Assembly: GCA_947601495.1 (NCBI GenBank)
Contig: CANQGE010000002.1
Coordinates: forward strand, 161,826 to 225,825
Reading direction: 5' to 3'
From: an uncultured Clostridia bacterium
GTDB lineage: Bacteria > Bacillota > Clostridia > TANB77 > CAG-508
Length of the DNA: 64,000 nt
This document shows, piece by piece, positions 24,857 to 33,476 of the stretch. A program made the translations under genes and the position numbers. Each line of letters opens with the position of its first letter. The stretch's first letter is position 1. The notes beneath the pieces were generated by a model. It made no database searches. It saw only the letters and a list, made by a program, of their open reading frames with translations, and was not told where the DNA came from.

Positions 24857-25525
24857 TTAAACAACTGCTTCTGATTCAGTTTCTTGATCTTCTTTATTTA
24901 CAACTTCCATACTTGCAATTGAAACTTCATAAGCTACTCTAGTTTCAGATGTTCCATCTTCAAATTTTTTCTCATAAGTTCTAGATTGAACTCTACCAGT
25001 AATTTTTACTTCAGTTCCAACTTCCATATTTTGACAAAATCTTGCATTTCTTCCCCAAGCAATACTTGGTATGTAATCTGATTTGTTATATGCTCTGTTA
25101 ACTGCTAGTAAAACATCTGCTATTTCTCTTCCAAATGGAGTTTGTCTGTATATAGGCTTTTTGCAAACATAACCTACTAAAACAACTTCATTTGTTACTT
25201 GGTCTTTTTCTTCTTCTTCATTTTCAATTTCTTTAATTTCTTTTGCAAATACTGTTAAAACTAATCTGTTCTTATCATTTTCATAATTATTGTAAGATCT
25301 AAATTGACCTTCTACAGTAACTTTTTTACCTATTTCAATATCTAAAGTTGTTAATAATCTTTCTGATATTGTAATTGGTATAATGTCTACTGTTGAGCTT
25401 AGTCTAACGACTTCTAGATTAAACACATAAAATTTTTCGCCATAAATTTCATGACTGTAACTTTTTTCACTTACTATTTTTCCTATTAATACTAAGTGAT
25501 TGTTTTCTGAATAATTTGTATTCAA
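24857..25525 (-). CDS. ssb: Single-stranded DNA-binding protein with two OB folds
   Basis: The protein has 222 residues from TTG 25525, which follows AAGGAGGAATTAAAA; an ATG at 25660 would add 45 residues of non-conserved sequence and is rejected. OB1 (about 5-95) begins NHLVLIGKIVSEKSY. OB2 (about 105-210) contains EVVLVGYVCKKPIYRQTPFGREIADVLLAVNRAYNKSDYIPSIAWGRNA and the family ending KKFEDGTSETRVAYEVSIASMEVV. Many Clostridia carry such tandem-OB SSB-like proteins besides the canonical one. The acidic C-terminal tip DDIPF of housekeeping SSB is missing (EDQETESEAVV instead), so partner recruitment may differ. Confidence 0.82.
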   Translation of the reverse strand: MNTNYSENNHLVLIGKIVSEKSYSHEIYGEKFYVFNLEVVRLSSTVDIIPITISERLLTTLDIEIGKKVTVEGQFRSYNNYENDKNRLVLTVFAKEIKEIENEEEEKDQVTNEVVLVGYVCKKPIYRQTPFGREIADVLLAVNRAYNKSDYIPSIAWGRNARFCQNMEVGTEVKITGRVQSRTYEKKFEDGTSETRVAYEVSIASMEVVNKEDQETESEAVV

Positions 25526-25790
25526 TTTTAATTCCTCCTTAAAATTTATCTGCTGTATTCTACATATAATGTGTATACTAATAATCGTTTTTTGCCTAAA
25601 AACAATTATATTATAGCACAATTTTCTTCTTTTGTCTACATAAAATTGGATATTTTTCATATTTTTTACATTTTTTATTAATATTTTTATTAATTTTATG
25701 GCTTTTTATATAGAATTATTTGTAAACTTATTATTTGTAAACCTATTTTAGTTTATGTTAATTCGCGTAAATTTGTTCCTATTTTTCTTT

Positions 25791-27149
25791 TTAATTCTCT
25801 TTTACATACTTTTTAAATAGATTTCCTCTTTCTTCAAAATTCTTAAAATATCCATAACTTGCAGCAGCTGGAGATAGCATACAAACACTATTTTTCTTTG
25901 TAACTTTTTTTGCAATTTTTACTGCCTCTTCTAAGCTTTCTACATAAATTACATTTTTAGATGAGCCAGATAATCCATTTTTTATATATTCACCTGTTTT
26001 AGGTAAGCATATTATATTTTCAACTTCACTTGTTTTTAAAAATTCAATTAAATTGTTTAAATTAACTCCCCTATCTTTTCCACCAATTATAATTGTGTTT
26101 ATATTTTTAATTGCATTTATTCCATTAATTGTTGCTTCTGGTATTGTGGCTATAGAATCGTTATAATAATCAATATTATCAAAATTTCCAACATATTCTA
26201 ATCTATGCTCTAATGGCTTAAAATTTTTTATTGATTTTATAGATTTATTTACTTCTAAATTTAAAATAAAGCTTACCCCTAGCACAAACATTATGTTATT
26301 TATATTATGCAATCCTTTTAAATTTGTTTTTTCATTTATATTCATTATTTGCTCATTATTAAAATAAATATTATCATTCTTTAGATATAACTTGTTTTTA
26401 GTGTTTGGAATTGTTTCTAAAGAAATAGCATAATCATTTTCTTTATAATCAAATTTAAAATTTTTCATATTTATGTTGTCGTAGTTATAAATTAAAAAGT
26501 CTTCTTCATTTTGATATTTTCCAATATTGTATTTGGCTTCAATATATTTTTCAAAAGATTTATAGTGGTCAAGATGCTCCTCAAAAATGTCTAATATTAT
26601 TCCAATATTTGGCGATTTTTTTACATATTCTAATGCATGTGATGAAAGTTCTAAAACAACAATACTATTTGGCTTTAGTAGTTCTATATCATTAAAAATA
26701 GGTTCTCCAATGTTTCCTAAAATATATGCATCTTTTCCTTGATCTATTAACATTTTATAAATTAATGAACTTGTTGTGCTCTTTCCTTTTGTTCCAGTAA
26801 CACCTATAGAAAACACATCTACAAATTCTAAAAAAAGTTCTAATCCGCTTGAAATTTTATTTTGAAATTTTGTTATATCTACTTCTTTTAAAGAAATTCC
26901 TGGTGCTTTTATTATTAAATCAAAATCTTCTATTCCATTTAAATAATTTGGTCCTAAAGAAATTTCTACTTTTATATCTTCTATCAATTCTTTTTTTGTT
27001 TCTAGCAAATCTTTATTTGCATCTGCTACATATAGCATTTTTTCTGGAAAATGTTTTCTTAAAAATCTATATGTTGACTGCCCTTCTAGTCCAAATCCTA
27101 ATATTAATATTTTTTTATTTTCTAAATAATTTAATAATTTTTCTAACAT
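25791..27149 (-). CDS. murD: UDP-N-acetylmuramoyl-L-alanine:glutamate ligase (MurD, probably the L-Glu-using MurD2 type)
   Basis: The 452-residue Mur ligase has an N-terminal NAD-like domain (ILILGFGLEGQST), an ATP-binding loop GVTGTKGKST at residues 116-124 and central LELSSHALEYVKKSPNIGIILDIFEEHLDHY. The C-terminal domain has SIATIPEATINGINAI, IIIGGKDRGVN and LSPAAASYGYFKNFEERG. Its gene follows the MurL-like gene by 5 bases. In Xanthomonas and relatives MurD2 adds L-Glu, which MurL then epimerises, so the pairing suggests this ligase may take L-glutamate. Ordinary MurD (D-Glu) is the alternative. Confidence 0.85.
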   Translation of the reverse strand: MLEKLLNYLENKKILILGFGLEGQSTYRFLRKHFPEKMLYVADANKDLLETKKELIEDIKVEISLGPNYLNGIEDFDLIIKAPGISLKEVDITKFQNKISSGLELFLEFVDVFSIGVTGTKGKSTTSSLIYKMLIDQGKDAYILGNIGEPIFNDIELLKPNSIVVLELSSHALEYVKKSPNIGIILDIFEEHLDHYKSFEKYIEAKYNIGKYQNEEDFLIYNYDNINMKNFKFDYKENDYAISLETIPNTKNKLYLKNDNIYFNNEQIMNINEKTNLKGLHNINNIMFVLGVSFILNLEVNKSIKSIKNFKPLEHRLEYVGNFDNIDYYNDSIATIPEATINGINAIKNINTIIIGGKDRGVNLNNLIEFLKTSEVENIICLPKTGEYIKNGLSGSSKNVIYVESLEEAVKIAKKVTKKNSVCMLSPAAASYGYFKNFEERGNLFKKYVKEN

Positions 27150-27154
27150 ATTTT

Positions 27155-28516
27155 TTATCCTTTTATGTTTTCTAATCTTTCTTTTAAAAGTTTTTCAAAT
27201 TCTTCTGGTACATTATTGTTATTATTATAATATTCTAATAAATTTTGATTAAACATTTCAAAATTTTCTTTATAATATTTTAGTAAATATGGTAATTCTT
27301 TATTCTCTTTTTCTATTTTTTCTATTGTTTTAGATATTGCAAATTTTACTTCATCGAAAGTTCCCACACATTCAAATGGCTTTGTTTCTCCATATCCACA
27401 AAGTTCAATAAATGTTTTAAGTAAATTTTCTTTTTCAAATAAGTCATCTCCAAAAATGTTTAGTAATTTTTCTTTATATAAAAATGGACTTAAAATAATA
27501 TAAACAAATAAACATTTTGGACAATTTAAGCACCAATGCCATGGCTCCTCTTTGCTTCCTACATTGCAACTATTAAATACCTTATGATATTTTTCAAGTT
27601 TTGAAAAAATCATAGCAATCTGAATTTCACTAATAGGTCTTAATAAACTAAAATATTCTACATTTGCTTTTAAATATTTTTCTGCATATTCTCTAAAATC
27701 ATTTTCAAATTCAATTGTTTTAGAATATTGATGATTTATATTTTCTCCATTTACATTTGTTTCATTTGCACTACTTTCATTTGATAAAATAACATATTTT
27801 TTATTTAGCAAATATGAAATCAAATATGTTATAAATGCTACTATTGCTGAAAATGGAGTATGGCCATTTAAAAGTCCTTTTGAATTTAAATCTAATAAAT
27901 TTTTATCTATTGTTCTTTTTACTTCTATTATTTCATCATCTTTAAAACCTGCAATTCTAGCACATTCCATTGGAACAAATTTACTGCCAATATTAAAAGC
28001 TAAAGTTTTATCTTTATAATTTTTCAATATATCTAAAGTAACATTAGAGTCTTTTCCACCACCTACTGGAACAACAAATCCATCTAGGGATTCTTCATTT
28101 CCATCAATTTCTATTTCTTCTCCATTAGAAATAAATTTTATAAAATCTTTTTCAGAAATTTTGATATTATTTTTATATCTAAATTCCCCAAGTCCTAAAT
28201 AAAAAAGTTTTCTAAACCAATTTTCTTGAAAACTATCTATTTTTCCACATTCTATAATGAAATTTGTGGAACAAGTTGCTTTAAAATAACTTATTGCTTC
28301 TATCATTCCAAAATTAAAAACCATGTTCTTTACAATATTTGAATTTATGTTCTTAAATTTAAAGTTCTTTTTCAATATTTCTATTTTAGGATTAAATTTT
28401 GACAAGTTTTCAATTTCAAAATTATACTCTATATAGATTTTGCTTTCATCTTCAAATATCTTATAATTTTTATATATAAAATTTGGATATTTTTTTCTTA
28501 AGTCTTCAAACTCCAT
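27155..28516 (-). CDS. murL: UDP-MurNAc-L-Ala-L-Glu epimerase (MurL) candidate
   Basis: The 453-residue protein has a PP-loop-like nucleotide site VPVGGGKDSN at residues 149-158, preceded by NFGMIEAISYFKATCS. It is followed by NESSANETNVNGENINHQYSKTIEFENDF and a cysteine cluster WHWCLNCPKC (326-335). These features match the MurL family, which uses ATP to invert the terminal L-Glu of UDP-MurNAc-L-Ala-L-Glu to D-Glu as an alternative to glutamate racemase. The murD gene 5 bases downstream strongly supports this. The assignment is by remembered family pattern and context. Confidence 0.75.
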   Translation of the reverse strand: MEFEDLRKKYPNFIYKNYKIFEDESKIYIEYNFEIENLSKFNPKIEILKKNFKFKNINSNIVKNMVFNFGMIEAISYFKATCSTNFIIECGKIDSFQENWFRKLFYLGLGEFRYKNNIKISEKDFIKFISNGEEIEIDGNEESLDGFVVPVGGGKDSNVTLDILKNYKDKTLAFNIGSKFVPMECARIAGFKDDEIIEVKRTIDKNLLDLNSKGLLNGHTPFSAIVAFITYLISYLLNKKYVILSNESSANETNVNGENINHQYSKTIEFENDFREYAEKYLKANVEYFSLLRPISEIQIAMIFSKLEKYHKVFNSCNVGSKEEPWHWCLNCPKCLFVYIILSPFLYKEKLLNIFGDDLFEKENLLKTFIELCGYGETKPFECVGTFDEVKFAISKTIEKIEKENKELPYLLKYYKENFEMFNQNLLEYYNNNNNVPEEFEKLLKERLENIKG

Positions 28517-28702
28517 ATATTTTCCTCTCTTTATGTATTTTTAAAAATTACTATTATTATATGTTTGACAATTCGTATTGCTAAAAAATTATTTTTTGTC
28601 AAAACAATTTTTTCAAAATAACTTTTTTTCAAAAATTACTTTTCAAAATTACTTTTTCCAAAAACAATATACAACTTTTTAAAATTTTTGTAAATATTAG
28701 AT

Positions 28703-28864
28703 AACTTTTTCTACTTGTTATATATAGTTTTATAGTGGCTTGGTGTCGCAATCTTCTTTTATTAAAAATAAAAATATGAAGATTGCTCCAATCGCCCTTC
28801 GCTTACGCTTCGGTTGGTCGCTTACGCGCCACTAAAAAACTATATATAACAAATAGAAAAAGTT
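28703..28864 (+). repeat. Palindromic intergenic element, copy 2
   Basis: The arms 28703-28739 and 28827-28864 are inverted repeats (AACTTTTTCTA, TTGTTATATATAGTTTT, TAGTGGC). The core holds a GCAATCTTC...GAAGATTGC hairpin with an AT-rich 22-base loop, TCCAATCGCCC, two copies of CGCTTACGC, CGGTTGG and GGTCGC. It sits in the divergent gap between murL and the Cys-rich protein gene, which spans about 500 bases. The rest of that gap is AT-rich with short CAAAATTACTTTT-like direct repeats at 28610-28660. Confidence 0.88.
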
Positions 28865-29033
28865 GTTTTTTTAATTAATAAAAATTTGTCATTAGTTTAA
28901 AACTTAAAACATATCATATTTCAAAATTAGGGAAAAATTTTAATACTCAAATAACAAAATTATGTAATTTGTCATAAACTTTAATATGAACAATATTTAA
29001 TTGTTTATATTAATTTTGAAAGGATTTAATGTT

Positions 29034-29450
29034 ATGGAATTTGATAAAAAAGTTATAGTTGATGTTGATGGAGTTATTGAAACAGGAAAGCAATTCGATT
29101 TAGATTTGAAATTACCTGAAGATGACAGAAATGTTGTTTATGGAGTTATTAGAGATAGTCATGGAAAACCTGTTAGTGATGCTGTTGTTAAGCTAGTTGA
29201 AGTTTGCTTTGATGAAAGAAAACCAGTTTCTCATACATTCACTGATGAAGAAGGTGAATTTGTTTTTGGTCCTCTTTGTCCTAATAAATCTTATTCTATT
29301 GAAATTTGGGTAAATAGAGTAAAACATGTTAAAATCTGTAAAACTTGTGATAGAAAAGGAAAATGCTTAAAAGGTGTTGAGCTAAATTGTGAAAAAGAAT
29401 GTGATGAAGAACCAAAAATGGAATATGATGATGAAGACTGTGGTTGCTAA
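29034..29450 (+). CDS. Carboxypeptidase-regulatory-like beta-sandwich protein with cysteine-rich tail
   Basis: The protein has 138 residues from ATG 29034 (GAAAGG upstream; the ATG at 29001 lacks a binding site). Residues about 35-95 (YGVIRDSHGKPVSDAVVKLVEV...HTFTDEEGEFVFGPLCPNKSYSIEIWVNRVKHV) match the CarboxypepD_reg-like fold. The tail has nine Cys, with pairs in KTCDRKGKCLKG, LNCEKECDEE and ending DCGC, suggesting metal binding or disulfides. There is no signal peptide. Similar small proteins in Clostridia are often spore- or stress-associated, but nothing here proves that. Confidence 0.65.
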   Translation: MEFDKKVIVDVDGVIETGKQFDLDLKLPEDDRNVVYGVIRDSHGKPVSDAVVKLVEVCFDERKPVSHTFTDEEGEFVFGPLCPNKSYSIEIWVNRVKHVKICKTCDRKGKCLKGVELNCEKECDEEPKMEYDDEDCGC

Positions 29451-29454
29451 AAAA

Positions 29455-29485
29455 TGGGCTTGAATTTCAAGCCCACTTTTTTTAC
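29455..29485 (+). terminator. Bidirectional terminator after the Cys-rich protein gene
   Basis: Stem TGGGCTTGAA (29455-29464) with TTCAAGCCCA (29466-29475), then CTTTTTTT. The small gene on the other strand ends inside its T-run. Confidence 0.85.
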
Positions 29486-29625
29486 ATTGATGTTCTCATT
29501 TTTTTCATAAATTTTTTTCCTTTTCTAAGTAACATTTTTTTACTATTATCTATTCCCTCTGAATACATCATCATTGTTCCAGCTGTAATTAAACTTCCTA
29601 TCATTACGCCTTTCATAAAATTCAT
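29482..29625 (-). CDS. Small YtxH-like membrane-anchored protein (47 residues)
   Basis: Decoded directly from the - strand: it starts MNFMKGVMIGSLITAGTMMM and ends KKFMKKMRTSM. There is a short hydrophobic segment (residues 5-20) with GxxxG-like spacing, then a strongly basic tail. AAAGGGGG, 7-8 bases upstream of the ATG at 29625, is an excellent ribosome binding site. Such proteins are common in Clostridia and resemble the N-terminus of YtxH stress proteins. The gene is 37 bases after the TSUP half-gene, so probably the same transcript. Function unknown. Confidence 0.7.
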   Translation of the reverse strand: MNFMKGVMIGSLITAGTMMMYSEGIDNSKKMLLRKGKKFMKKMRTSM

Positions 29626-29662
29626 TTTATTTTCCCCCTTTATATTAGATTTAACTTTTATA

Positions 29663-30046
29663 TTAATTATTATCTTCTTTTTTATTTTTTATATACTGTC
29701 TAAAAAATGAATAAATTTCAAAAAATGATATAAAAAGTAAAAAAATTCCAAAATACTTTTTTAAAGTAGTGTTTTCAATTTTAAAAGAAAGTTTGCTTCC
29801 TACTATTGCCCCTACTATTCCAGATGCAATTATTATTTTTGATAAATTATAATCAATTGTTTTATTTTTTACATTCATAAAAATTGCTACAATTGATGTT
29901 GGAATAAAGAAAATTAGGTTTGTTCCTTGAATTAAATGCTGATCTAAATTTTTAAATAAATTAAGTAATAGTATTAGAATTGTTCCTCCTCCCATTCCGA
30001 GAGCTGCAATAATTCCAGATATAAATCCAAATAATATGTCTTCCAT
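29663..30046 (-). CDS. Half-size TSUP (TauE/SafE) transporter subunit, second half
   Basis: The 127-residue protein has about four hydrophobic segments and starts MEDILFGFISGIIAALGMGGGTILILLLN, the Gly-rich first helix of a TSUP repeat. Full-length TSUP carriers (about 250 residues, eight helices) contain two such repeats and export or import sulfite, sulfoacetate or other organic anions. Here the repeats are separate genes, 7 bases apart. The AGGAG ribosome binding site overlaps the stop codon of the first half, so the halves are translationally coupled and likely form a heterodimer. Confidence 0.75.
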   Translation of the reverse strand: MEDILFGFISGIIAALGMGGGTILILLLNLFKNLDQHLIQGTNLIFFIPTSIVAIFMNVKNKTIDYNLSKIIIASGIVGAIVGSKLSFKIENTTLKKYFGIFLLFISFFEIYSFFRQYIKNKKEDNN

Positions 30047-30053
30047 TTTTCTC

Positions 30054-30410
30054 CTACATAATCATTTTTATTCCTGAATAAACTAAAAAAATAATGAATA
30101 ATATTTTTAAAATTTTTGTATCTAAATTTATTAAAAGTTTTGAACCAACATATCCTCCAATTATTCCTCCAATAGCACATTTTAAAGATAAAAGCCAATC
30201 TATTGAATTTTTGTTAAAATAAAAAAAGCTACTTGTTAAAACCATAAAAAATATGCAAAATATCGTTGTAGCTCTTGAAATTACTTCGTCTTCTTTCAAA
30301 AAAATAGTCATAAATGGAACAAGTATTAATCCTCCACCAGCACCTAAAAACCCGCTAATTAATCCCGCAAAAAAACCGATACAAATATTTTTAAATAAAT
30401 TTTTATTCAT
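30054..30410 (-). CDS. Half-size TSUP (TauE/SafE) transporter subunit, first half
   Basis: The 118-residue protein has about four hydrophobic segments and the repeat signature GFFAGLISGFLGAGGGLILVPFMTIFLKED, then CAIGGIIGGYVGSKLL. It pairs with the adjacent 127-residue half. Together they equal one normal TSUP protein. Both ends look intact (own start, own ribosome binding site), so this is an unfused arrangement and not a frameshift. Confidence 0.75.
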   Translation of the reverse strand: MNKNLFKNICIGFFAGLISGFLGAGGGLILVPFMTIFLKEDEVISRATTIFCIFFMVLTSSFFYFNKNSIDWLLSLKCAIGGIIGGYVGSKLLINLDTKILKILFIIFLVYSGIKMIM

Positions 30411-30460
30411 ATCGGTATTTTTAACTATTATATTAAATTTTATTCAAATTCACTTTAAAA

Positions 30461-31708
30461 TTATAAATCTACGTCGTTTTCACCTTTTACTACATATTTT
30501 GTTCCAAGCATTTTATCTGGCAAATATTGCTGTTCTACCCAATGACCTGGAAAATCATGTGGATATTTATAGCCTTGTCCATATCCAAAATCTTGCATTC
30601 CTTCTGCTGGAGCATTTCTAATATGCATAGGAATTGTTCCTGTATCTTTTGAGGCTACATCTTCTAAAGCTTTATTAATTGCATTATATGTTGTATTAGA
30701 CTTTTTAGATTTTGCTACATAAACTGCTGCCTCAGCTAAAATAATTCTAGCTTCTGGCATTCCTACCATAGTAACTGCCTGCATAGCAGATGTTGCAATA
30801 ACTAAAGCATTTGGATTTGCTAGTCCAACATCTTCTGATGCACAAATAACAATTCTTCTTGCTAAAAATACTGGATCTTCTCCACCATTTAATGCTCTTG
30901 CTAGATAAAAAATTGCTGCATCACTATCGCTACCTCTCATTGATTTTATGAAAGCACTAATATTATCATAATGACTATCTCCAGTTTTATCGAACATGGC
31001 TTTTCTTTTATTCAAGCTTTGACTTGCAATTTCATTTGTTATTTCAATAACTCCATCTGAATTCATTTTCGTTGTAAGAACTGCAACTTCTAATCCATTT
31101 AAAGCTGTTCTCACATCTCCATTAGAAACTTCTGCAATTGTTTCTAATGTTTCTTCAGAAATTTTAATATTGAAAGTTCCTAAACCTTCTTTATTTGTAA
31201 GAGCATTTTTTAAAATTTTAAGTATGTCTTCTTTTTTTAATGGCTCTAGTTTAATAACCATTGACCTTGAAATTAAAGCCTTATTTACTTCAAAATATGG
31301 ATTTTCTGTTGTTGCTCCAATTAGAATTACTGTTCCGTTTTCTACAAATGGAAGAAGTGCATCTTGTTGAAGTTTGTTGAATCTGTGTATTTCATCTATA
31401 AACAAAATACATTTTCCACTTGGATTTAAAAGTGGATTATCCGCTTCTTCTATAGCTCTTTTTATATCTGCAACACCTGATGTTACAGCATTAATTTTAG
31501 TGAACTTATATTTTGTTGTTTCACTAATAACTTTTGCAAGAGATGTTTTTCCACATCCTGGTGGACCCCATAGAATTAAACTTGATAATCTATCTGCTTT
31601 TATTGTTCTATATAGTAATTTATCTTTTCCAACAACATGCTCTTGCCCAACAAATTCTTCTAGAGTTTTTGGTCTAACTCTAAAAGCTAATGGCTGATTT
31701 AAATCCAT
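30461..31708 (-). CDS. rarA: Replication-associated recombination protein RarA (MgsA)
   Basis: The 415-residue AAA+ ATPase has Walker A GPPGCGKTS (48-56), Walker B CILFIDEIHRF (100-110) and sensor-1 ILIGATTENPYFEVNKALISR. The C-terminal MgsA tetramerisation domain has SMRGSDSDAAIFYLARALNGGEDP and AEAAVYVAKSKKSN. It acts at stalled replication forks with SSB and the clamp. It lies directly downstream of ruvA on the same strand, though a separate message is possible (54-base gap). Confidence 0.95.
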   Translation of the reverse strand: MDLNQPLAFRVRPKTLEEFVGQEHVVGKDKLLYRTIKADRLSSLILWGPPGCGKTSLAKVISETTKYKFTKINAVTSGVADIKRAIEEADNPLLNPSGKCILFIDEIHRFNKLQQDALLPFVENGTVILIGATTENPYFEVNKALISRSMVIKLEPLKKEDILKILKNALTNKEGLGTFNIKISEETLETIAEVSNGDVRTALNGLEVAVLTTKMNSDGVIEITNEIASQSLNKRKAMFDKTGDSHYDNISAFIKSMRGSDSDAAIFYLARALNGGEDPVFLARRIVICASEDVGLANPNALVIATSAMQAVTMVGMPEARIILAEAAVYVAKSKKSNTTYNAINKALEDVASKDTGTIPMHIRNAPAEGMQDFGYGQGYKYPHDFPGHWVEQQYLPDKMLGTKYVVKGENDVDL

Positions 31709-31762
31709 AGTAATTACCTTTCTTTTATTTTTATAAATTTTGATTTGCTTTGTTAGTTTTTA

Positions 31763-32368
31763 CTAACGAGATAATAAAGCAAGTCCTTTTTTAATTAGTT
31801 CTTCAACACTTAAGTTTTCATCTTTTAGTTTTTGCATAGCTTTATCTATTTCTTTCTTATTATAACCTAGAATTTGAAGTGCTTGAATTGCCTCTTTTAC
31901 ATTTTCACTATTATAAATTTCTGTTTCAATTTGTTCTTTAGCACCTTCCACTGCCAATTTTTCTTCAGTTTTTAATTTATCTTGTAATTCTAAAATAATT
32001 CTTTGAGCTGTTTTGGCTCCTATTCCTGGAAGTCCTTTTAAAGTTGCTACATCATTTGAAATTACTGCAAAAGCGAAACTTGAAGGAGTTATATTTGAAA
32101 GCATAGATATTGCAGATTTTGCACCAATTCCACTTACAGATAGCAAAAGTTCAAACATTTTAAGTTCTTCTTTTGAAAGAAAGCCATATAAACTAATGTT
32201 ATCTTCTCTTACATAATAGTATGTGTGTACTTTTACTTTTTCTCCTAACTCTCCAATAGATTGAATAGAATTATCTGACATAAATATTTTATATCCTATT
32301 CCAGAAACATCTATAACAACATAATTACTTCCCTTTTCTTCTAATGAACCTTTTATATAAGCAAACAT
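31763..32368 (-). CDS. ruvA: Holliday junction branch migration protein RuvA
   Basis: The 201-residue protein starts MFAYIKGSLEEKGSNYVVIDVSGIGYKIFM (OB fold), with HhH motifs LLSVSGIGAKSAISMLS and LKGLPGIGAKTAQRIILELQDK. The C-terminal domain III (about 150-201) contacts RuvB. A RuvA tetramer holds the junction open for RuvB. Unusually the next gene is rarA and not ruvB; ruvB must be elsewhere. Confidence 0.96.
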   Translation of the reverse strand: MFAYIKGSLEEKGSNYVVIDVSGIGYKIFMSDNSIQSIGELGEKVKVHTYYYVREDNISLYGFLSKEELKMFELLLSVSGIGAKSAISMLSNITPSSFAFAVISNDVATLKGLPGIGAKTAQRIILELQDKLKTEEKLAVEGAKEQIETEIYNSENVKEAIQALQILGYNKKEIDKAMQKLKDENLSVEELIKKGLALLSR

Positions 32369-32478
32369 ATTTATCTCCTTTAACCAAACATATTTTTGCT
32401 ATATTGTATCACAATTTTATTTAAAATCAAGCAATATTTTAAATTAGCTTATTTTTTTAATAATTTTTCTTTTAAACC

Positions 32479-32507
32479 TTGACTTTTATGTCAATTTGTA
32501 TTAAAAT
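32479..32507 (+). promoter_or_regulatory. Sigma-A promoter of rplM-rpsI
   Basis: TTGACT (32479-32484), 17-base spacer, TAAAAT (32502-32507); predicted start near 32514. Confidence 0.75.
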
Positions 32508-32513
32508 AATTAA

Positions 32514-32624
32514 GCATTATGTGTAAGAGTTTACTTATTTGAAGTGACTTCTCCCCGGTAGTCCTTTAATTTTAAGTAAAAATTGCACAAATATTTAAAA
32601 TTTGAAATGGAGGGTATTATTACC
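32514..32624 (+). promoter_or_regulatory. L13-type autoregulatory leader of rplM
   Basis: The 110-base untranslated leader has an outer stem TTTACTTA (32530-32537) with TAAGTAAA (32573-32580). It encloses a GAAGT-G-ACTTC hairpin followed by TCCCCGGTAG, a GC-rich stretch unusual for this genome. Position and shape match the L13 leader of Firmicutes, where excess L13 represses the rplM-rpsI transcript. Family identity is inferred without a covariance search. Confidence 0.65.
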
Positions 32625-33062
32625 ATGAATAACACTACATATAGTCCTAAAAAGGGTGAAATAGAAAAAAAATGGTATGTAATAGATGCAGCAAATAAAT
32701 CTTTAGGTAGAGTTGCTACTGAAGCTGCAAAACTTTTAAGAGGAAAACATAAACCAACATTTACACCAAATGAAGATACTGGTGATTATGTTATAATAAT
32801 AAATTGTAAAGACGCTGTTTTAACAGGTCATAAATTAGATCAAAAAATGTATAGACATCATTCAGGATATATTGGAGGATTAAACGAAACTCCAGCTAGA
32901 GTAATGATGGAAAAATCTCCTGAAAAAGCTATGTTTTTAGCAATTAAAGGAATGCTTCCTCATACAAAATTAGGAAACCAAATGATTAAAAAATTAAGAG
33001 TTTATGCAAACGCAGAACATGAAAATATAGCTCAAAAACCAGAAGTTTGGGAGGTAAAATAA
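32625..33062 (+). CDS. rplM: 50S ribosomal protein L13
   Basis: The protein has 145 residues from ATG 32625, placed after GGAGGG (32609-32615); the earlier in-frame ATG at 32583 lies in the leader structure and is rejected. Conserved sequence includes [32 protein letters not shown] and [16 protein letters not shown]. It binds early to 23S rRNA and is first in the rplM-rpsI operon. Confidence 0.97.
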   Translation: MNNTTYSPKKGEIEKKWYVIDAANKSLGRVATEAAKLLRGKHKPTFTPNEDTGDYVIIINCKDAVLTGHKLDQKMYRHHSGYIGGLNETPARVMMEKSPEKAMFLAIKGMLPHTKLGNQMIKKLRVYANAEHENIAQKPEVWEVK

Positions 33063-33063
33063 T

Positions 33064-33468
33064 ATGGCAAAAAAATCTGAAAATATAGTATTCCAAGGAA
33101 CAGGAAGAAGAAAACAATCAATTGCTAGAGTTAGATTAATGGCTGGTAAAGGTAATATAACAATTAATGGTGAAAAATTAGATGAATATTTCGGTTCAGA
33201 AATATTAAAAGTTATAGTTAATCAACCTTTTGCTGTTACAAACACAGTTGGAAAATATGATGTTATAGTAAAAGTTGTTGGTGGCGGTCTTTCAGGTCAA
33301 GCCGGAGCTATTAGACATGGTATTTCAAGAGCACTAAATGAAGCTAATTCAGAATTTAGACCAGTATTAAAAGCTAATGGATTCTTAACAAGAGATCCAA
33401 GAATGAAAGAAAGAAAGAAATACGGTCTTAAAAAAGCTAGAAAAGCTCCACAATTTAGTAAGAGATAA
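33064..33468 (+). CDS. rpsI: 30S ribosomal protein S9
   Basis: The 134-residue protein contains [27 protein letters not shown] and [19 protein letters not shown]. It ends in RKAPQFSKR, the C-terminal tail that reaches the P-site tRNA. It starts one base after the rplM stop codon. Confidence 0.98.
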   Translation: MAKKSENIVFQGTGRRKQSIARVRLMAGKGNITINGEKLDEYFGSEILKVIVNQPFAVTNTVGKYDVIVKVVGGGLSGQAGAIRHGISRALNEANSEFRPVLKANGFLTRDPRMKERKKYGLKKARKAPQFSKR

Positions 33469-33476
33469 TTATATTT

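Noticed and set aside
28560..28680. Short direct repeats (CAAAATTACTTTTT-like) suggestive of an iteron or CRISPR-like array
   Set aside because: Units are short, irregular and low-complexity, without spacers of fixed length.
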